Assembly (NCBI GenBank): GCA_934098295.1 | Contig: CAKONV010000001.1 | Location: 186,001-250,000 of the forward strand | Origin: an uncultured Bacilli bacterium | GTDB taxonomy: Bacteria > Bacillota_I > Bacilli_A > ML615J-28 > CAG-313 | Direction: 5' to 3' | DNA: 64,000 nucleotides | Part shown: positions 8,446 through 16,919 of the stretch, one piece after another | Position numbering within the stretch: the first letter of the stretch is position 1 | Layout of the letters: each line of letters opens with the position of its first letter | Notes under the pieces: generated by a model | Seen by the model: the letters and a program-made list of their open reading frames with translations, nothing else | Database searches by the model: none | Told to the model about the DNA's origin: nothing | Program-made: the position numbers and the translations under genes

Positions 8446-9117
8446 ATGATTAGTTTATTATCAATATTTTTATTACCTATTTTAGGAAGCTTAAATTCCG
8501 CGAACTTTCCAGAAGTTTTAAGCCCTGAGGAAGAAAATAAATATTTAAAATTATGGCAAGAAAAAAACATGGAGGCAAGAAACGTTTTAATTGAACATAA
8601 TTTAAGGCTTGTTGCCCATATTGTCAAAAAATTTGAAAACACCCACGTTGAAAAAGATGATTTATTATCGATTGGAACATTTGGATTAATTAAAGCCGTT
8701 GATACTTATAATTTTTCATCTCATGTTAGACTCGCAACTTACGCTTCAAGATGTATTGAAAATGAAATACTGATGCACTTAAGAAGCATTAAGAAACACA
8801 AGGATGTAATTTCTTTATATGCTCCTATTGGAGAAGATAAAGATGGAAATGAAATTAGAATCTGTGATATCATCGAAGATGAAGCCCCATCGTTTACTGA
8901 TCAGTTAATTGAAGAAGAAAAAATTGAAAAACTAAATAAGGCTTTAAAAATTCTTTCTAACCAAGAATTAGAAATAATATCTAGACGTTTTGGTTTAAAC
9001 AATCATTTAACTGAAACCCAAAGAGATATTGCTAAATCGTTAGGTATTTCAAGAAGTTACGTTTCAAGAATTGAAAAAAGAGCCTTAACAAAACTATATT
9101 TAAAATTAAAAGAATAG
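8446..9117 (+). CDS. sigK: Sporulation-type RNA polymerase sigma factor, pro-SigK-like
   Basis: 223 residues from the ATG at 8446, which has AAAGGAG 5 bases upstream. An earlier in-frame TTG at 8413 has none. IEHNLRLVAHIVKKFEN (region 2.1), ATYASRCIENEILMHLRS (2.3-2.4) and TQRDIAKSLGISRSYVSRIEKRAL (4.2) are close to B. subtilis SigK/SigE. The N-terminus MISLLSIFLLPILGSL is hydrophobic and precedes the LSPEEE start of the mature factor, matching the membrane-bound pro-sequence of pro-SigK that SpoIVFB removes. That implies late mother-cell control in an organism able, or formerly able, to sporulate. It is transcribed divergently from yqeG. SigE is the alternative, but the hydrophobic pro-peptide fits SigK better. 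Confidence 0.88.
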   Translation: MISLLSIFLLPILGSLNSANFPEVLSPEEENKYLKLWQEKNMEARNVLIEHNLRLVAHIVKKFENTHVEKDDLLSIGTFGLIKAVDTYNFSSHVRLATYASRCIENEILMHLRSIKKHKDVISLYAPIGEDKDGNEIRICDIIEDEAPSFTDQLIEEEKIEKLNKALKILSNQELEIISRRFGLNNHLTETQRDIAKSLGISRSYVSRIEKRALTKLYLKLKE

Positions 9118-9168
9118 AAAAGAAATAAAAAAAAGTGTATAATATTCCTATAAATACTGGAGGAATAT

Positions 9169-9894
9169 ATGGAACAATTCATACGTACAGAATTACTACT
9201 TGGAGAAGAAAACATTGAAAAACTATTAACAAAACATGTCCTTATCTTTGGTGTTGGTGGTGTTGGTAGTTTTGTTTGTGAAGCTCTAGCTCGGACAGGA
9301 ATCAAAAATTTTACCATTGTTGATGGAGACACTGTAGATATTTCTAATCTCAATAGGCAACTAATTGCAACTAATAAAACGATTGGTAAATATAAAGTTG
9401 ATGTTATGAAGGAAAGAATTTTAGATATAAACAAAGATGCAAGCATTACTACAATAAAAGAGTTTTTACTTCCTTCTTCTCTTGATAACAATCTTTTTAA
9501 ATCTTGTGATTATATAGTTGATTGTATTGATACAATTGCGACAAAATTAGCCATCATCGAAAAAGCTAAAGAATTAAATATTCCAATTATTAGTTCCATG
9601 GGAACTGGAAATAAACTTGATCCTTCCAAACTTAGCATTACCGATTTATCTAAAACCTCAATGTGTCCACTAGCTAAGGTTATGCGCTATGAATTAAGAA
9701 AACGTGGCATTAAAAACCTTGATGTCTTGTATTCAACTGAGGAGCCTATAAAACTTTCTTCGAATTTTTTAGAACAAAAATTATTAGAAGAAAAGAAAGA
9801 TAAAAGACAAATTCCCGGTTCAATTATCTTTGTCCCCAGTGTAGCTGGCATTTTAATCGCTAGACATGTTGTATTAAATCTTATAAATTTTTAA
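9169..9894 (+). CDS. tcdA: tRNA threonylcarbamoyladenosine dehydratase TcdA (ThiF/E1-like)
   Basis: 241 residues. The nucleotide-binding motif is GVGGVGSFVCEALARTG, followed by DGDTVDISNLNRQL of the ThiF/MoeB/UBA-E1 fold. The adenylation Asp is in DCIDTIATK. The C-terminal part fits TcdA (YgdL), which cyclises t6A37 to ct6A in ANN-decoding tRNAs using ATP. GGAGG precedes the ATG, and TATAAT at 9138-9143 suggests its own promoter behind sigK. A bidirectional terminator follows. Confidence 0.92.
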   Translation: MEQFIRTELLLGEENIEKLLTKHVLIFGVGGVGSFVCEALARTGIKNFTIVDGDTVDISNLNRQLIATNKTIGKYKVDVMKERILDINKDASITTIKEFLLPSSLDNNLFKSCDYIVDCIDTIATKLAIIEKAKELNIPIISSMGTGNKLDPSKLSITDLSKTSMCPLAKVMRYELRKRGIKNLDVLYSTEEPIKLSSNFLEQKLLEEKKDKRQIPGSIIFVPSVAGILIARHVVLNLINF

Positions 9895-9902
9895 TAAAAA
9901 TA

Positions 9903-9949
9903 AAAAAACTAGTTATTAAGCTTTAAAAGACTTATTAACTAGTTTTTTT
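9903..9949. terminator. Bidirectional terminator between tcdA and the TetR gene
   Basis: AAAAAACTAGTTATTAAG (9903-9920) pairs with CTTATTAACTAGTTTTTT across a 10-base loop with one mismatch. The A/T flanks give a U-tract on both strands between convergent genes. Confidence 0.88.
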
Positions 9950-9970
9950 AATTATTTAATTATTTTTTAT

Positions 9971-10525
9971 TTACTTCATAGATAAGCAAGCATGATCAAT
10001 AGTTCCTGTAACGAGTCTACTAACATTTTCAACAATTAATTTAGGGTCTTCATACATTCCTTTATCTATCCAATCTAAAACAATCGCAACAAATGAAAAT
10101 TTATAAAAATCCGTTATAAATTTTTTATCTTCTTCTCGTAAACTTGTTCCTTTTGATTTTTCAACTATTTCATTATATATTATAGGATAAACTAATCTAG
10201 ATAAATTACTTCTTAATACTTCAACCGAAACTGAGTGATAAATATTTTTTACAAATATTTTTTCTTCTTTAATTATTTTAAATATGAGTAAAAACTTATC
10301 TTCCCATTTTTCATACTTTTCTTTTTCTTCTAATAATTTATCTACTTCATCAATACAAATCCATTCAACCAAGTCTCTAATATCTTGAAAATGATAATAA
10401 AAAGTTTGTCTATTTATATCACATTTACTTGCGATATCATTAACAGTTATTTTATTGAATGGTTTTTCTTTTAGTAAATCTTTAAAAGTATATGCTATCG
10501 CTCTTTTTGTAGTTAAACTGCTCAT
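9971..10525 (-). CDS. TetR-family regulator, DhaS-like
   Basis: 184 residues. The N-terminal TetR helix-turn-helix is clear (KITVNDIASKCDINRQTFYYHFQDIRDLV). The C-terminal domain resembles the DhaS/TetR_C_33 subgroup. It is transcribed in the same direction as the oleate hydratase gene, which ends 66 bases upstream, and has its own promoter. Location makes it the likely regulator of oleate hydratase in response to fatty acids; that is inference. The ribosome-binding site AGGTG is modest. Confidence 0.85.
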   Translation of the reverse strand: MSSLTTKRAIAYTFKDLLKEKPFNKITVNDIASKCDINRQTFYYHFQDIRDLVEWICIDEVDKLLEEKEKYEKWEDKFLLIFKIIKEEKIFVKNIYHSVSVEVLRSNLSRLVYPIIYNEIVEKSKGTSLREEDKKFITDFYKFSFVAIVLDWIDKGMYEDPKLIVENVSRLVTGTIDHACLSMK

Positions 10526-10545
10526 AATTTTATCACCTATAATAC

Positions 10546-10574
10546 ATTATACACTAAATACGATGTGAAGTAAA
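10546..10574 (-). promoter_or_regulatory. Promoter of the TetR gene
   Basis: On the minus strand TTTACT (10569-10574) and TATAAT (10546-10551) are 17 bases apart. The -35 is part of a small palindrome, AAGTGTTTACTT, which could be the TetR operator. Confidence 0.7.
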
Positions 10575-10591
10575 CACTTTAGATTAAATTT

Positions 10592-12382
10592 TTATTTAAA
10601 TAAGCCGCTTTCTTTAAACAATATTTCTATGTCAGTTCCTTTAATTTTCTTTTCAAGGAACTTTACGGCTTGTTTTTCCGCAAACGATAATGGAAGCTCA
10701 TCAACTGATTTTTTATCAACAGCATAGTAGCATGCTCTTAATAATTCTCTAACATCATATTTGCTACCCCATACCTCTGGTACAGCACGATCAATGTTCA
10801 AAAGAGTATAAACAGCTTCCATACCTGTACGAATTGAATATTCAGTAGTAAAGATAGTATCTCTTGGTGTTTCCGCAAATTGGCCAACAAACGCAAAGTT
10901 AACAGCTTCTTTAGGAACGACAAGTGGACGATCTTTTTCTGCTCTTGGTTGGAAAAAGGCGTTTATATATGGCATATAACATGTTGTTGTATTGCATTTA
11001 TCAGCATATTCTTCAATTTCATTAGTTGGAATACCAATATGATATAACCATTCTTCACATACTTCCTTTCCTGTACATGTTTTAATTGCCTTCTTTACAA
11101 AATTACCAGGTTTATTAGTATTAAGTGCATAAACCCAAACTAAAATACTATTCTTGTTTTGAGATTTAAATTGAGGTTGTCTATTAATTGTCCAAGATAA
11201 ATACCAATTTTCTGTACTATCTTTTACCGTTACAATTCCTCCTGTCGTAACTTTGCCCTTTCTTGGGTCACGTTTACAAACATTTATAATATGGTTAATT
11301 ATATTTTCATCGCTTACTTCAACAGTTGCACTCATCCAGTTAGTCATATCAACATTACCACAGAACTTTTCGGGATTACCAAATTCACCATTAGTTGCTT
11401 GAGCGGCAATATTTTTCCATAAATCCCATGATTCACCACTGCCATTTTTAATATTTGATAAATCAGGTGCAGTGTTTTGATCACCATAACAAGATGTATC
11501 AGTACAACAACCATTAGTAATAAATACTAAATCATCTTCAATTAAATCAATTGTCTTTTCTTGACCTTTTGATTCATATACAATTTGTGTTGCAACTTTT
11601 TTACCTTGTTTAGATTCAATAATTACATTTTTAACATCAATACCATATTCAATTTTAACGCCATTACTTTCCAAATATTTTGTAAGTGGTAAAATCATTG
11701 ATTCGTATTGATTATACTTAGTAAATCTTAGTGCTGAGAAATCAGGCAATCCATCAATATGATGAACATATCTACATAGATAACGTTTCATCTCTAAGGC
11801 AGAAGACCATTTTTGGAATGCAAACATGGTTTGCCAATATAGCCAGAAATTTGTATTCCAGAAAGATTCAGGTAATACATCAGAAATCTTTTTATCTTCT
11901 AAATCTTTTTCTGGTGTCATAAATAATTTAGATAATGCCATTGCTGATTTTTTATCAAGTTTGAATAATTTATCAGTGTGAGCATCTTCACCACAATTTA
12001 CGGTTGCTCTACATAATGAATAGTTAGGATCATGTTTATTAAGCCAATAATATTCATCTAATACACTTACATTTGGGGTTTCAATAGATGGAACACTTCT
12101 AAACATGTCCCACATACATTCAAAATGGTTATCCATTTCACGACCACCACGCATGTAGAATCCCTTAGTGATATCTTTTCTTCCATCACATGAACCACCT
12201 GCTAAATCTAATTTTTCTAACAAATGAATGTGTTCACCTTTCATTTGTCCATCTCTTACTAAATAGAACGCTGCGGAAAGACCTGCTAGACCTGTACCAA
12301 TTATATAAGCAGATTTCTTATCTACTCCTTCGGGTTTTTCTGGACGAGCAAATGCTTCGTATGTTCCTGCTCCATAATACAT
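10592..12382 (-). CDS. ohyA: Oleate hydratase (FAD-dependent)
   Basis: 596 residues, the usual length for the family once called myosin-cross-reactive antigen. The FAD-binding motif IIGTGLAGLSAAFYLVRDG is near residue 27. MRGGREMDNHFECMWDMF and QYESMILPLTKYLESNGVKIEYG are diagnostic of OhyA. The enzyme adds water to cis-9 unsaturated fatty acids to form 10-hydroxystearate, which detoxifies host or dietary oleate in gut and skin bacteria. ACAAGGAGGT precedes the ATG. Downstream is a TetR regulator that probably controls it. Confidence 0.96.
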   Translation of the reverse strand: MYYGAGTYEAFARPEKPEGVDKKSAYIIGTGLAGLSAAFYLVRDGQMKGEHIHLLEKLDLAGGSCDGRKDITKGFYMRGGREMDNHFECMWDMFRSVPSIETPNVSVLDEYYWLNKHDPNYSLCRATVNCGEDAHTDKLFKLDKKSAMALSKLFMTPEKDLEDKKISDVLPESFWNTNFWLYWQTMFAFQKWSSALEMKRYLCRYVHHIDGLPDFSALRFTKYNQYESMILPLTKYLESNGVKIEYGIDVKNVIIESKQGKKVATQIVYESKGQEKTIDLIEDDLVFITNGCCTDTSCYGDQNTAPDLSNIKNGSGESWDLWKNIAAQATNGEFGNPEKFCGNVDMTNWMSATVEVSDENIINHIINVCKRDPRKGKVTTGGIVTVKDSTENWYLSWTINRQPQFKSQNKNSILVWVYALNTNKPGNFVKKAIKTCTGKEVCEEWLYHIGIPTNEIEEYADKCNTTTCYMPYINAFFQPRAEKDRPLVVPKEAVNFAFVGQFAETPRDTIFTTEYSIRTGMEAVYTLLNIDRAVPEVWGSKYDVRELLRACYYAVDKKSVDELPLSFAEKQAVKFLEKKIKGTDIEILFKESGLFK

Positions 12383-12422
12383 ATATTAGTACCTCCTTGT
12401 ATTATTTTTTATTTACACTAAA

Positions 12423-12451
12423 ATTATATCATTTTTATTTTTTCCATACAA
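12423..12451 (-). promoter_or_regulatory. Promoter of oleate hydratase
   Basis: On the minus strand TTGTAT (12446-12451) and TATAAT (12423-12428) are 17 bases apart, 40 bases before the start codon. A TTGACT slightly further upstream is too distant from the -10 to be used. Confidence 0.6.
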
Positions 12452-12568
12452 TAGTCAATTTTTTCAATTTGTAAAAAAAATAATACAAAAAATTATAATT
12501 GATTAATTTTTATACATTTGTTATAAAATGTCTAAATAATAATTTTAAGGTGGCATTAATAAAAAAAT

Positions 12569-12590
12569 AAAAATCGCTATAACGATTTTT
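12569..12590 (-). terminator. Terminator after the HNH gene
   Basis: AAAAATCG and CGATTTTT form a hairpin with a 6-base loop. On the minus strand the stem runs into TTTTTATTTTTTT. The rest of 12453-12613 shows no other feature. Confidence 0.8.
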
Positions 12591-12613
12591 ATCTTATATG
12601 ATTTTCATCATTT

Positions 12614-13441
12614 TTAATATCTTATTTCTTTATCGCCCTTATTTTGGTTACAATCAACACATAATGTCTGCAAATTATTTAGTTCTGATTTACCACCTTT
12701 AGAAATGGGTTTAATATGATCAACTTCCAAATTTACTTCATCTCTTGTTCTTTTACAACATTTGCATCGATAAGAATTCCTTCTAAACACTATAGTTCTC
12801 ATTTTTAGTGATACGTTACCTCGTTCAACTCTACATATCGAATCCCATATATACCTTTTTAAATAATAGGTTCCTTCTTGTTTGTTTATATCATTAATTA
12901 AATCATTGATATCTTTATCGATAAAAGTTCTTCTCTTAACATTCGCTATTTTTCCCATATTATCTCTAAAATACAATTCTACCATAATGGAATAAGAAAC
13001 AGTAGGTTGTAATAACAATTTATTAAATTCTTGTTTTTCTATTTCAAGTATTTTTTTATTTTTCTTTTTTGGAGAAATATAAAAGCATCCAAAATCATTT
13101 ATTTTTGATATTTCATTTTTATATTCTTCATATTTTTTTGCGTTATAAGAAATATAGCCCATATCTTTTTTAACTTGATATTTAGCAGTTGTTAAAACAT
13201 AAATTAAATAATCTTCACAAGAAATATTATCATACATATTTCTATCATCATATTCATGAACGTATTTTCCTTGTTTAATCTCATAGAAAGAATATTTTTC
13301 ATTTATATTTTTTAACTTATTTAACGCTATACTGTAATTTTTAACAAATTCAATATTTTTCTTTTCATTATTTGGAATTAATACATATTTTAAAAAAAGA
13401 ATAACAATAATAAATATAATAATGATAGTGCAAAAAATCAT
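12614..13441 (-). CDS. Membrane-anchored HNH endonuclease-like protein
   Basis: 275 residues. The N-terminus is one hydrophobic segment, MIFCTIIIIFIIVILFLKYV (residues 1-20). A lysine-rich middle region of unknown fold follows. The C-terminal 55 residues are an HNH nuclease module: YRCKCCKRTRDE with paired Cys, LEVDHIKPISKGG with the catalytic His, and NLQTLCVDCNQNKGDK. HNH enzymes cut DNA in restriction, phage and repair systems. A membrane anchor is unusual and could suit an anti-uptake or DNA-processing role. There is no partner methylase or phage gene nearby. It has its own terminator. Confidence 0.8.
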   Translation of the reverse strand: MIFCTIIIIFIIVILFLKYVLIPNNEKKNIEFVKNYSIALNKLKNINEKYSFYEIKQGKYVHEYDDRNMYDNISCEDYLIYVLTTAKYQVKKDMGYISYNAKKYEEYKNEISKINDFGCFYISPKKKNKKILEIEKQEFNKLLLQPTVSYSIMVELYFRDNMGKIANVKRRTFIDKDINDLINDINKQEGTYYLKRYIWDSICRVERGNVSLKMRTIVFRRNSYRCKCCKRTRDEVNLEVDHIKPISKGGKSELNNLQTLCVDCNQNKGDKEIRY

Positions 13442-13464
13442 TTACTTTTTCCTTCCTTTTTAAA

Positions 13465-13509
13465 AAAAGATTGAATTTCTTATTTATTCATCAAGAAATC
13501 CAATCTTTT
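13465..13509 (-). terminator. Terminator after mtnN
   Basis: A 17-base stem, 13465-13481 with 13493-13509, has one mismatch and an 11-base loop. On the minus strand a run of seven T follows. Confidence 0.88.
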
Positions 13510-13513
13510 AGTT

Positions 13514-14224
13514 CTATAAATTTTTTAAAATACTTAAAGTGATAAGGGCAGCATTAGAAGCCGCCTTTGGTGCAAAAGTACTATAATCAAAAGGGCGATT
13601 ACTTCCAACAACATCAGATATAGATCTTATAATTAAACATTTAGTTTTGAATAAATAACATACTTGAGCAATTGAACAAGATTCCATATCACATGCCAAA
13701 ACATCTAAATCTTGAAAATGATTATCAACAATCATACTTACTTTATGATAGTCACTAACAAATTGATCGCCAGTCATAATGATACCATAGTAACAAGAAA
13801 AAGGAAAATTGATATTTCTTAAAGTATCAATCATTACTTCATCCGTTTTATAAACAAATGGCAAATCTTGAAGTTGACCATATCTTAATGAAGTTGTAAC
13901 ATCGGAAGTCATATCAACATCAGAGTAAATAGTGCCCGTGGCAATAACGACATCTAAAGTTTTTAATTTTTTGTTAACTCCACCAGCAATTCCTGAGTTA
14001 ATTACTAAATCTGGTTGATAATGCTCAATAAGAAGCATTGTGATAATGCCCGAGTTTACTTTTCCAATTCCACTAATAGTTAATACAACTACATTTTTGT
14101 CTAATAATCCTACAAAGAACTCGTGTTCACAAATAACTTCTTTTTTTAAATTATTTAGTTTTTTACTAAATAATTCCATTTCAATAGTAAGTGCACAAAT
14201 TACACCAACAATCTTTTTAGTCAT
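13514..14224 (-). CDS. mtnN: 5'-methylthioadenosine/S-adenosylhomocysteine nucleosidase
   Basis: 236 residues. VICALTIEMELF has the proton-donating Glu. VINSGIAGGVN, IYSDVDMTSD, MTGDQFVSD and ACDMESCSIAQVCYL (ribose-binding Glu) are MTA/SAH nucleosidase motifs, and SISDVV has the catalytic Asp. The enzyme splits MTA and SAH into adenine and the thioribose product, removing the by-product of SAM methyltransferases. Its ATG overlaps the greA stop (TAATG). The methyltransferase gene trmR lies three genes upstream, so recycling of its SAH is a plausible link. Confidence 0.94.
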   Translation of the reverse strand: MTKKIVGVICALTIEMELFSKKLNNLKKEVICEHEFFVGLLDKNVVVLTISGIGKVNSGIITMLLIEHYQPDLVINSGIAGGVNKKLKTLDVVIATGTIYSDVDMTSDVTTSLRYGQLQDLPFVYKTDEVMIDTLRNINFPFSCYYGIIMTGDQFVSDYHKVSMIVDNHFQDLDVLACDMESCSIAQVCYLFKTKCLIIRSISDVVGSNRPFDYSTFAPKAASNAALITLSILKNL

Positions 14225-14721
14225 TATTTATTCTTAGAAGATTTTTTCTTTTCTTCTTCTGCCTTCTTTATATTCAATACTTTTACTTCAAATCTTTCGC
14301 CATCTTCAGTTCTTACTAATACAACATCGTTTTTCTTAGCATGTAAAACGGCTTTTCCAAGAGGTGATTCTGAAGAAATTTTATAAACCATAGGGTCAGC
14401 TTCAATAGTACCAACGATATGATAAGTTTCTTCAACATTGTCGTCAAGGAATCTTACCTTAACAAGTTTACCCATGTTAGTATCTTCTTCATCTTTAATG
14501 ATTTCTGCATTTTTGATACTATTTTCAACTTCTTTTAATTCAGCAGCAATTTGAGCTTGAGCATTACGAGCAGCATCATAATCAGCATTTTCTGATAAGT
14601 CACCTTGAGCTCTTGCTTCTTGTAAGGCAATAATATTTTCGTTTTGAGCTTGTTTTAATTCTTCTAATCTTTTAAGTAAGGTATTATAACCTTCTTGTGT
14701 CATAAATTGTTTTTGAGCCAT
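14224..14721 (-). CDS. greA: Transcription elongation factor GreA
   Basis: 165 residues. The N-terminal coiled coil contains QEARAQGDLSENADYDAARN with the acidic DLSENADY tip. The C-terminal FKBP-like domain contains ISSESPLGKAVLHAKKNDVV. GreA stimulates transcript cleavage by stalled RNA polymerase. AAGGAG precedes the ATG. Its own promoter lies about 70 bases upstream. Confidence 0.97.
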   Translation of the reverse strand: MAQKQFMTQEGYNTLLKRLEELKQAQNENIIALQEARAQGDLSENADYDAARNAQAQIAAELKEVENSIKNAEIIKDEEDTNMGKLVKVRFLDDNVEETYHIVGTIEADPMVYKISSESPLGKAVLHAKKNDVVLVRTEDGERFEVKVLNIKKAEEEKKKSSKNK

Positions 14722-14787
14722 ATAATGTATATTCTCCTTTCACATTATTTTGCTAACTTTAAAAGCTATTAATTATTTTTCCATCTT

Positions 14788-14816
14788 ATTATACCAAATT
14801 AGAAAGTTTTTTGCAA
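14788..14816 (-). promoter_or_regulatory. Promoter of greA-mtnN
   Basis: On the minus strand TTGCAA (14811-14816) and TATAAT (14788-14793) are exactly 17 bases apart, just downstream of the U32 gene stop. Confidence 0.75.
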
Positions 14817-14823
14817 GTCATTT

Positions 14824-16029
14824 TTACTGAACTTTGCGAATCATATCAAACTTGCTAACGGAAAATGGCATTTTTATATAAAATTGTTGAAGAGGATGTC
14901 TTGCCACCCTAAATTCATCTAAGGTTGTGACATCCTTTAAGATTGGTGCTATAAAAGTTTTATTTTCTAGTTTAGGTCCAAAAGCTTCTAAAAGGTCGCC
15001 TGTTTCAAAATAATTTCTTTGTTCTATTAAAGCAACTGATGTTTCTTCATTATAATCTAAGACACAAGCAACATATTCTTTCGTAGGTGATTCTGTTCTT
15101 GTATCATATAATTGTTCATTAATAGTAACATCACCTTTATAAAATCCTGAACTTGTAAGACGATTTTCAGCTTTGCCAATTTCTTTCTCTAACCATTCAT
15201 ATTCTTCTTCACTAACAGTTTTATTATTTATGTATAAATCAATTAACATTCGGTAACATCTTATAACCGTAGCCAAGTAGTAAGTTGATTTCATTCGTCC
15301 TTCTATTTTTAAAGAAGCAATTCCCATATCAATTAGTGATGGAATAAAACGAAGAGCCATTAGATCTTTCGAACCGATATTAAAGTATTTTTTACTATTG
15401 GTAAGTTTCTTACTTTTTTCATATAAGTTATAATTCCATCGACATGAATGTGCACAACCACCCCTATTAGCATCACGATCAGTCATATGGTTACTTAAAA
15501 CGCATCTTCCCGAATAACTAGAGCACATCCCACCATGAATGAAAACTTCTAATTCCAGTTTACTTGTAGAAGCAATTTTTCGCATTTCTTCTAAAGAAAC
15601 TTCTCTTGCTAAAACAACCCTTTTCACACCAATATTTTTCCAATATTCTACGGCCTCACTAGAAGTTACCGACATTTGTGTTGATACATGTCTTTCTAGA
15701 AGCGGAGCAATTTTTTCAGCTGTCCTTATTATATACAAACTAGAGGTTATTATACCATTAACTCCCGCTTTTTCTAATTGTTTTAAATAAGTATTTAAGT
15801 CGTCTAAATCATCATTGTGGGGAATTATATTCATCGTAACATAAACTTTTTTTTCTAATTCTTTAGCGAATCTACAAAGTTCTTCGATGTCTGAAATTGT
15901 AAAGTTTGAAGCTCTAGCTCTTAAACTAAATTTTTTACCCCCAACATAAACAGCATCAGCACCATACATTAACGCAATTTTGGCTTTATCTAAGGAACCA
16001 GCGGGGGCTAGTAATTCTATTTTTTTCAT
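14824..16029 (-). CDS. trhP2: U32-family tRNA uridine hydroxylase component (YrrO/TrhP2-like)
   Basis: 401 residues. The N-terminus ELLAPAGSLDKAKIALMYGADAVYVGG and the U32 signature EVFIHGGMCSSYSGRC...RGGCAHSCRW supply conserved cysteines for an iron-sulfur cluster. B. subtilis YrrN/YrrO act in prephenate-dependent hydroxylation of wobble U34 in tRNA (ho5U). The YrrN homologue and the TrmR methyltransferase are adjacent, which supports this role over the older 'peptidase' label. It is third in the trmR-yrrN-yrrO operon. Confidence 0.88.
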   Translation of the reverse strand: MKKIELLAPAGSLDKAKIALMYGADAVYVGGKKFSLRARASNFTISDIEELCRFAKELEKKVYVTMNIIPHNDDLDDLNTYLKQLEKAGVNGIITSSLYIIRTAEKIAPLLERHVSTQMSVTSSEAVEYWKNIGVKRVVLAREVSLEEMRKIASTSKLELEVFIHGGMCSSYSGRCVLSNHMTDRDANRGGCAHSCRWNYNLYEKSKKLTNSKKYFNIGSKDLMALRFIPSLIDMGIASLKIEGRMKSTYYLATVIRCYRMLIDLYINNKTVSEEEYEWLEKEIGKAENRLTSSGFYKGDVTINEQLYDTRTESPTKEYVACVLDYNEETSVALIEQRNYFETGDLLEAFGPKLENKTFIAPILKDVTTLDEFRVARHPLQQFYIKMPFSVSKFDMIRKVQ

Positions 16030-16034
16030 TATTT

Positions 16035-16919
16035 CTAAGCCTCCTTCTTTAACAAAATGGATTTTTTATCATATTGTCCTTTGTAATAAGCAACATTATT
16101 TTCTTCTAATTTTTTATAAAAAACTTCAGTATCAAAAGTTTTAAGATATTCATCATATGATTTTATCACTGCTTTTGTTTGTTTTTTATTCAAAAAGATG
16201 GTGTGAATAATACCATACTTAGCTTTTTTTAGGTTTTTGATTTCTTCTAATAAATATTGATTAGAAGTAGAAAAAATATGTGTTCCCGTTTCATCTTCTT
16301 TAATTGGCTGCTTTTCCTTACGTAATTCTTCAATAATATAATAGTCATCATTATAGGGATTATGACTATCATTTCGGTATTTAAAATACATGCTCAATAG
16401 TTTTCTTTTGGAATAAAAGCACGCATGACGGCCAAACAAATCAATAATATAATCATTATTTACCTGTTTGTCAATTTCAGCTAGTTCTTCTTTAGTTATT
16501 TCCGATGAAGCAACAACATAACTATTATTTTCGGCTTGTAAGTTAATATCATAATAATTAGTCAAGTAAGTAGGAGCACGATAAATCAAATCATATTTAA
16601 AATTGTCTTTCATCATTTGATAAAAGCCAAAGTCCGAATAAGTAAAATAAGCGATTTTCTTAGTTTTTAACTTTTCTATTATATTTTTAGCTTTAAGTAA
16701 TTCTTGATCTGTATAAAGGCGTTCAGCGTTTACAATAATACCAACATCTTTTTTAAAACTATTTAATTCTTCTATAATAGTATCTATTTCATCAAAATCA
16801 AAAGTTGCGGCAGGGGTAAGCGATAAATCTTTAATGCCAATTAAAATATAAGCTAAATTACTTAATTTTTGATAATCTTTTAGAGCTTTTAAATCATTTA
16901 ATTCGACAATTAGTTGCAT
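16035..16919 (-). CDS. trhP1: U32-related protein (YrrN/TrhP1-like)
   Basis: 294 residues. It is a shorter U32-type TIM-barrel protein without the cysteine-rich signature of its partner: AYILIGIKDLSLTPAATFDFDEID at the start and ACFYSKRKLLSMYFKYR in the middle. Position between trmR and the full-length U32 gene matches YrrN of B. subtilis. There YrrN works with YrrO in 5-hydroxyuridine formation. It overlaps the end of trmR by 10 bases. Assignment rests mostly on context and overall similarity. Confidence 0.75.
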   Translation of the reverse strand: MQLIVELNDLKALKDYQKLSNLAYILIGIKDLSLTPAATFDFDEIDTIIEELNSFKKDVGIIVNAERLYTDQELLKAKNIIEKLKTKKIAYFTYSDFGFYQMMKDNFKYDLIYRAPTYLTNYYDINLQAENNSYVVASSEITKEELAEIDKQVNNDYIIDLFGRHACFYSKRKLLSMYFKYRNDSHNPYNDDYYIIEELRKEKQPIKEDETGTHIFSTSNQYLLEEIKNLKKAKYGIIHTIFLNKKQTKAVIKSYDEYLKTFDTEVFYKKLEENNVAYYKGQYDKKSILLKKEA

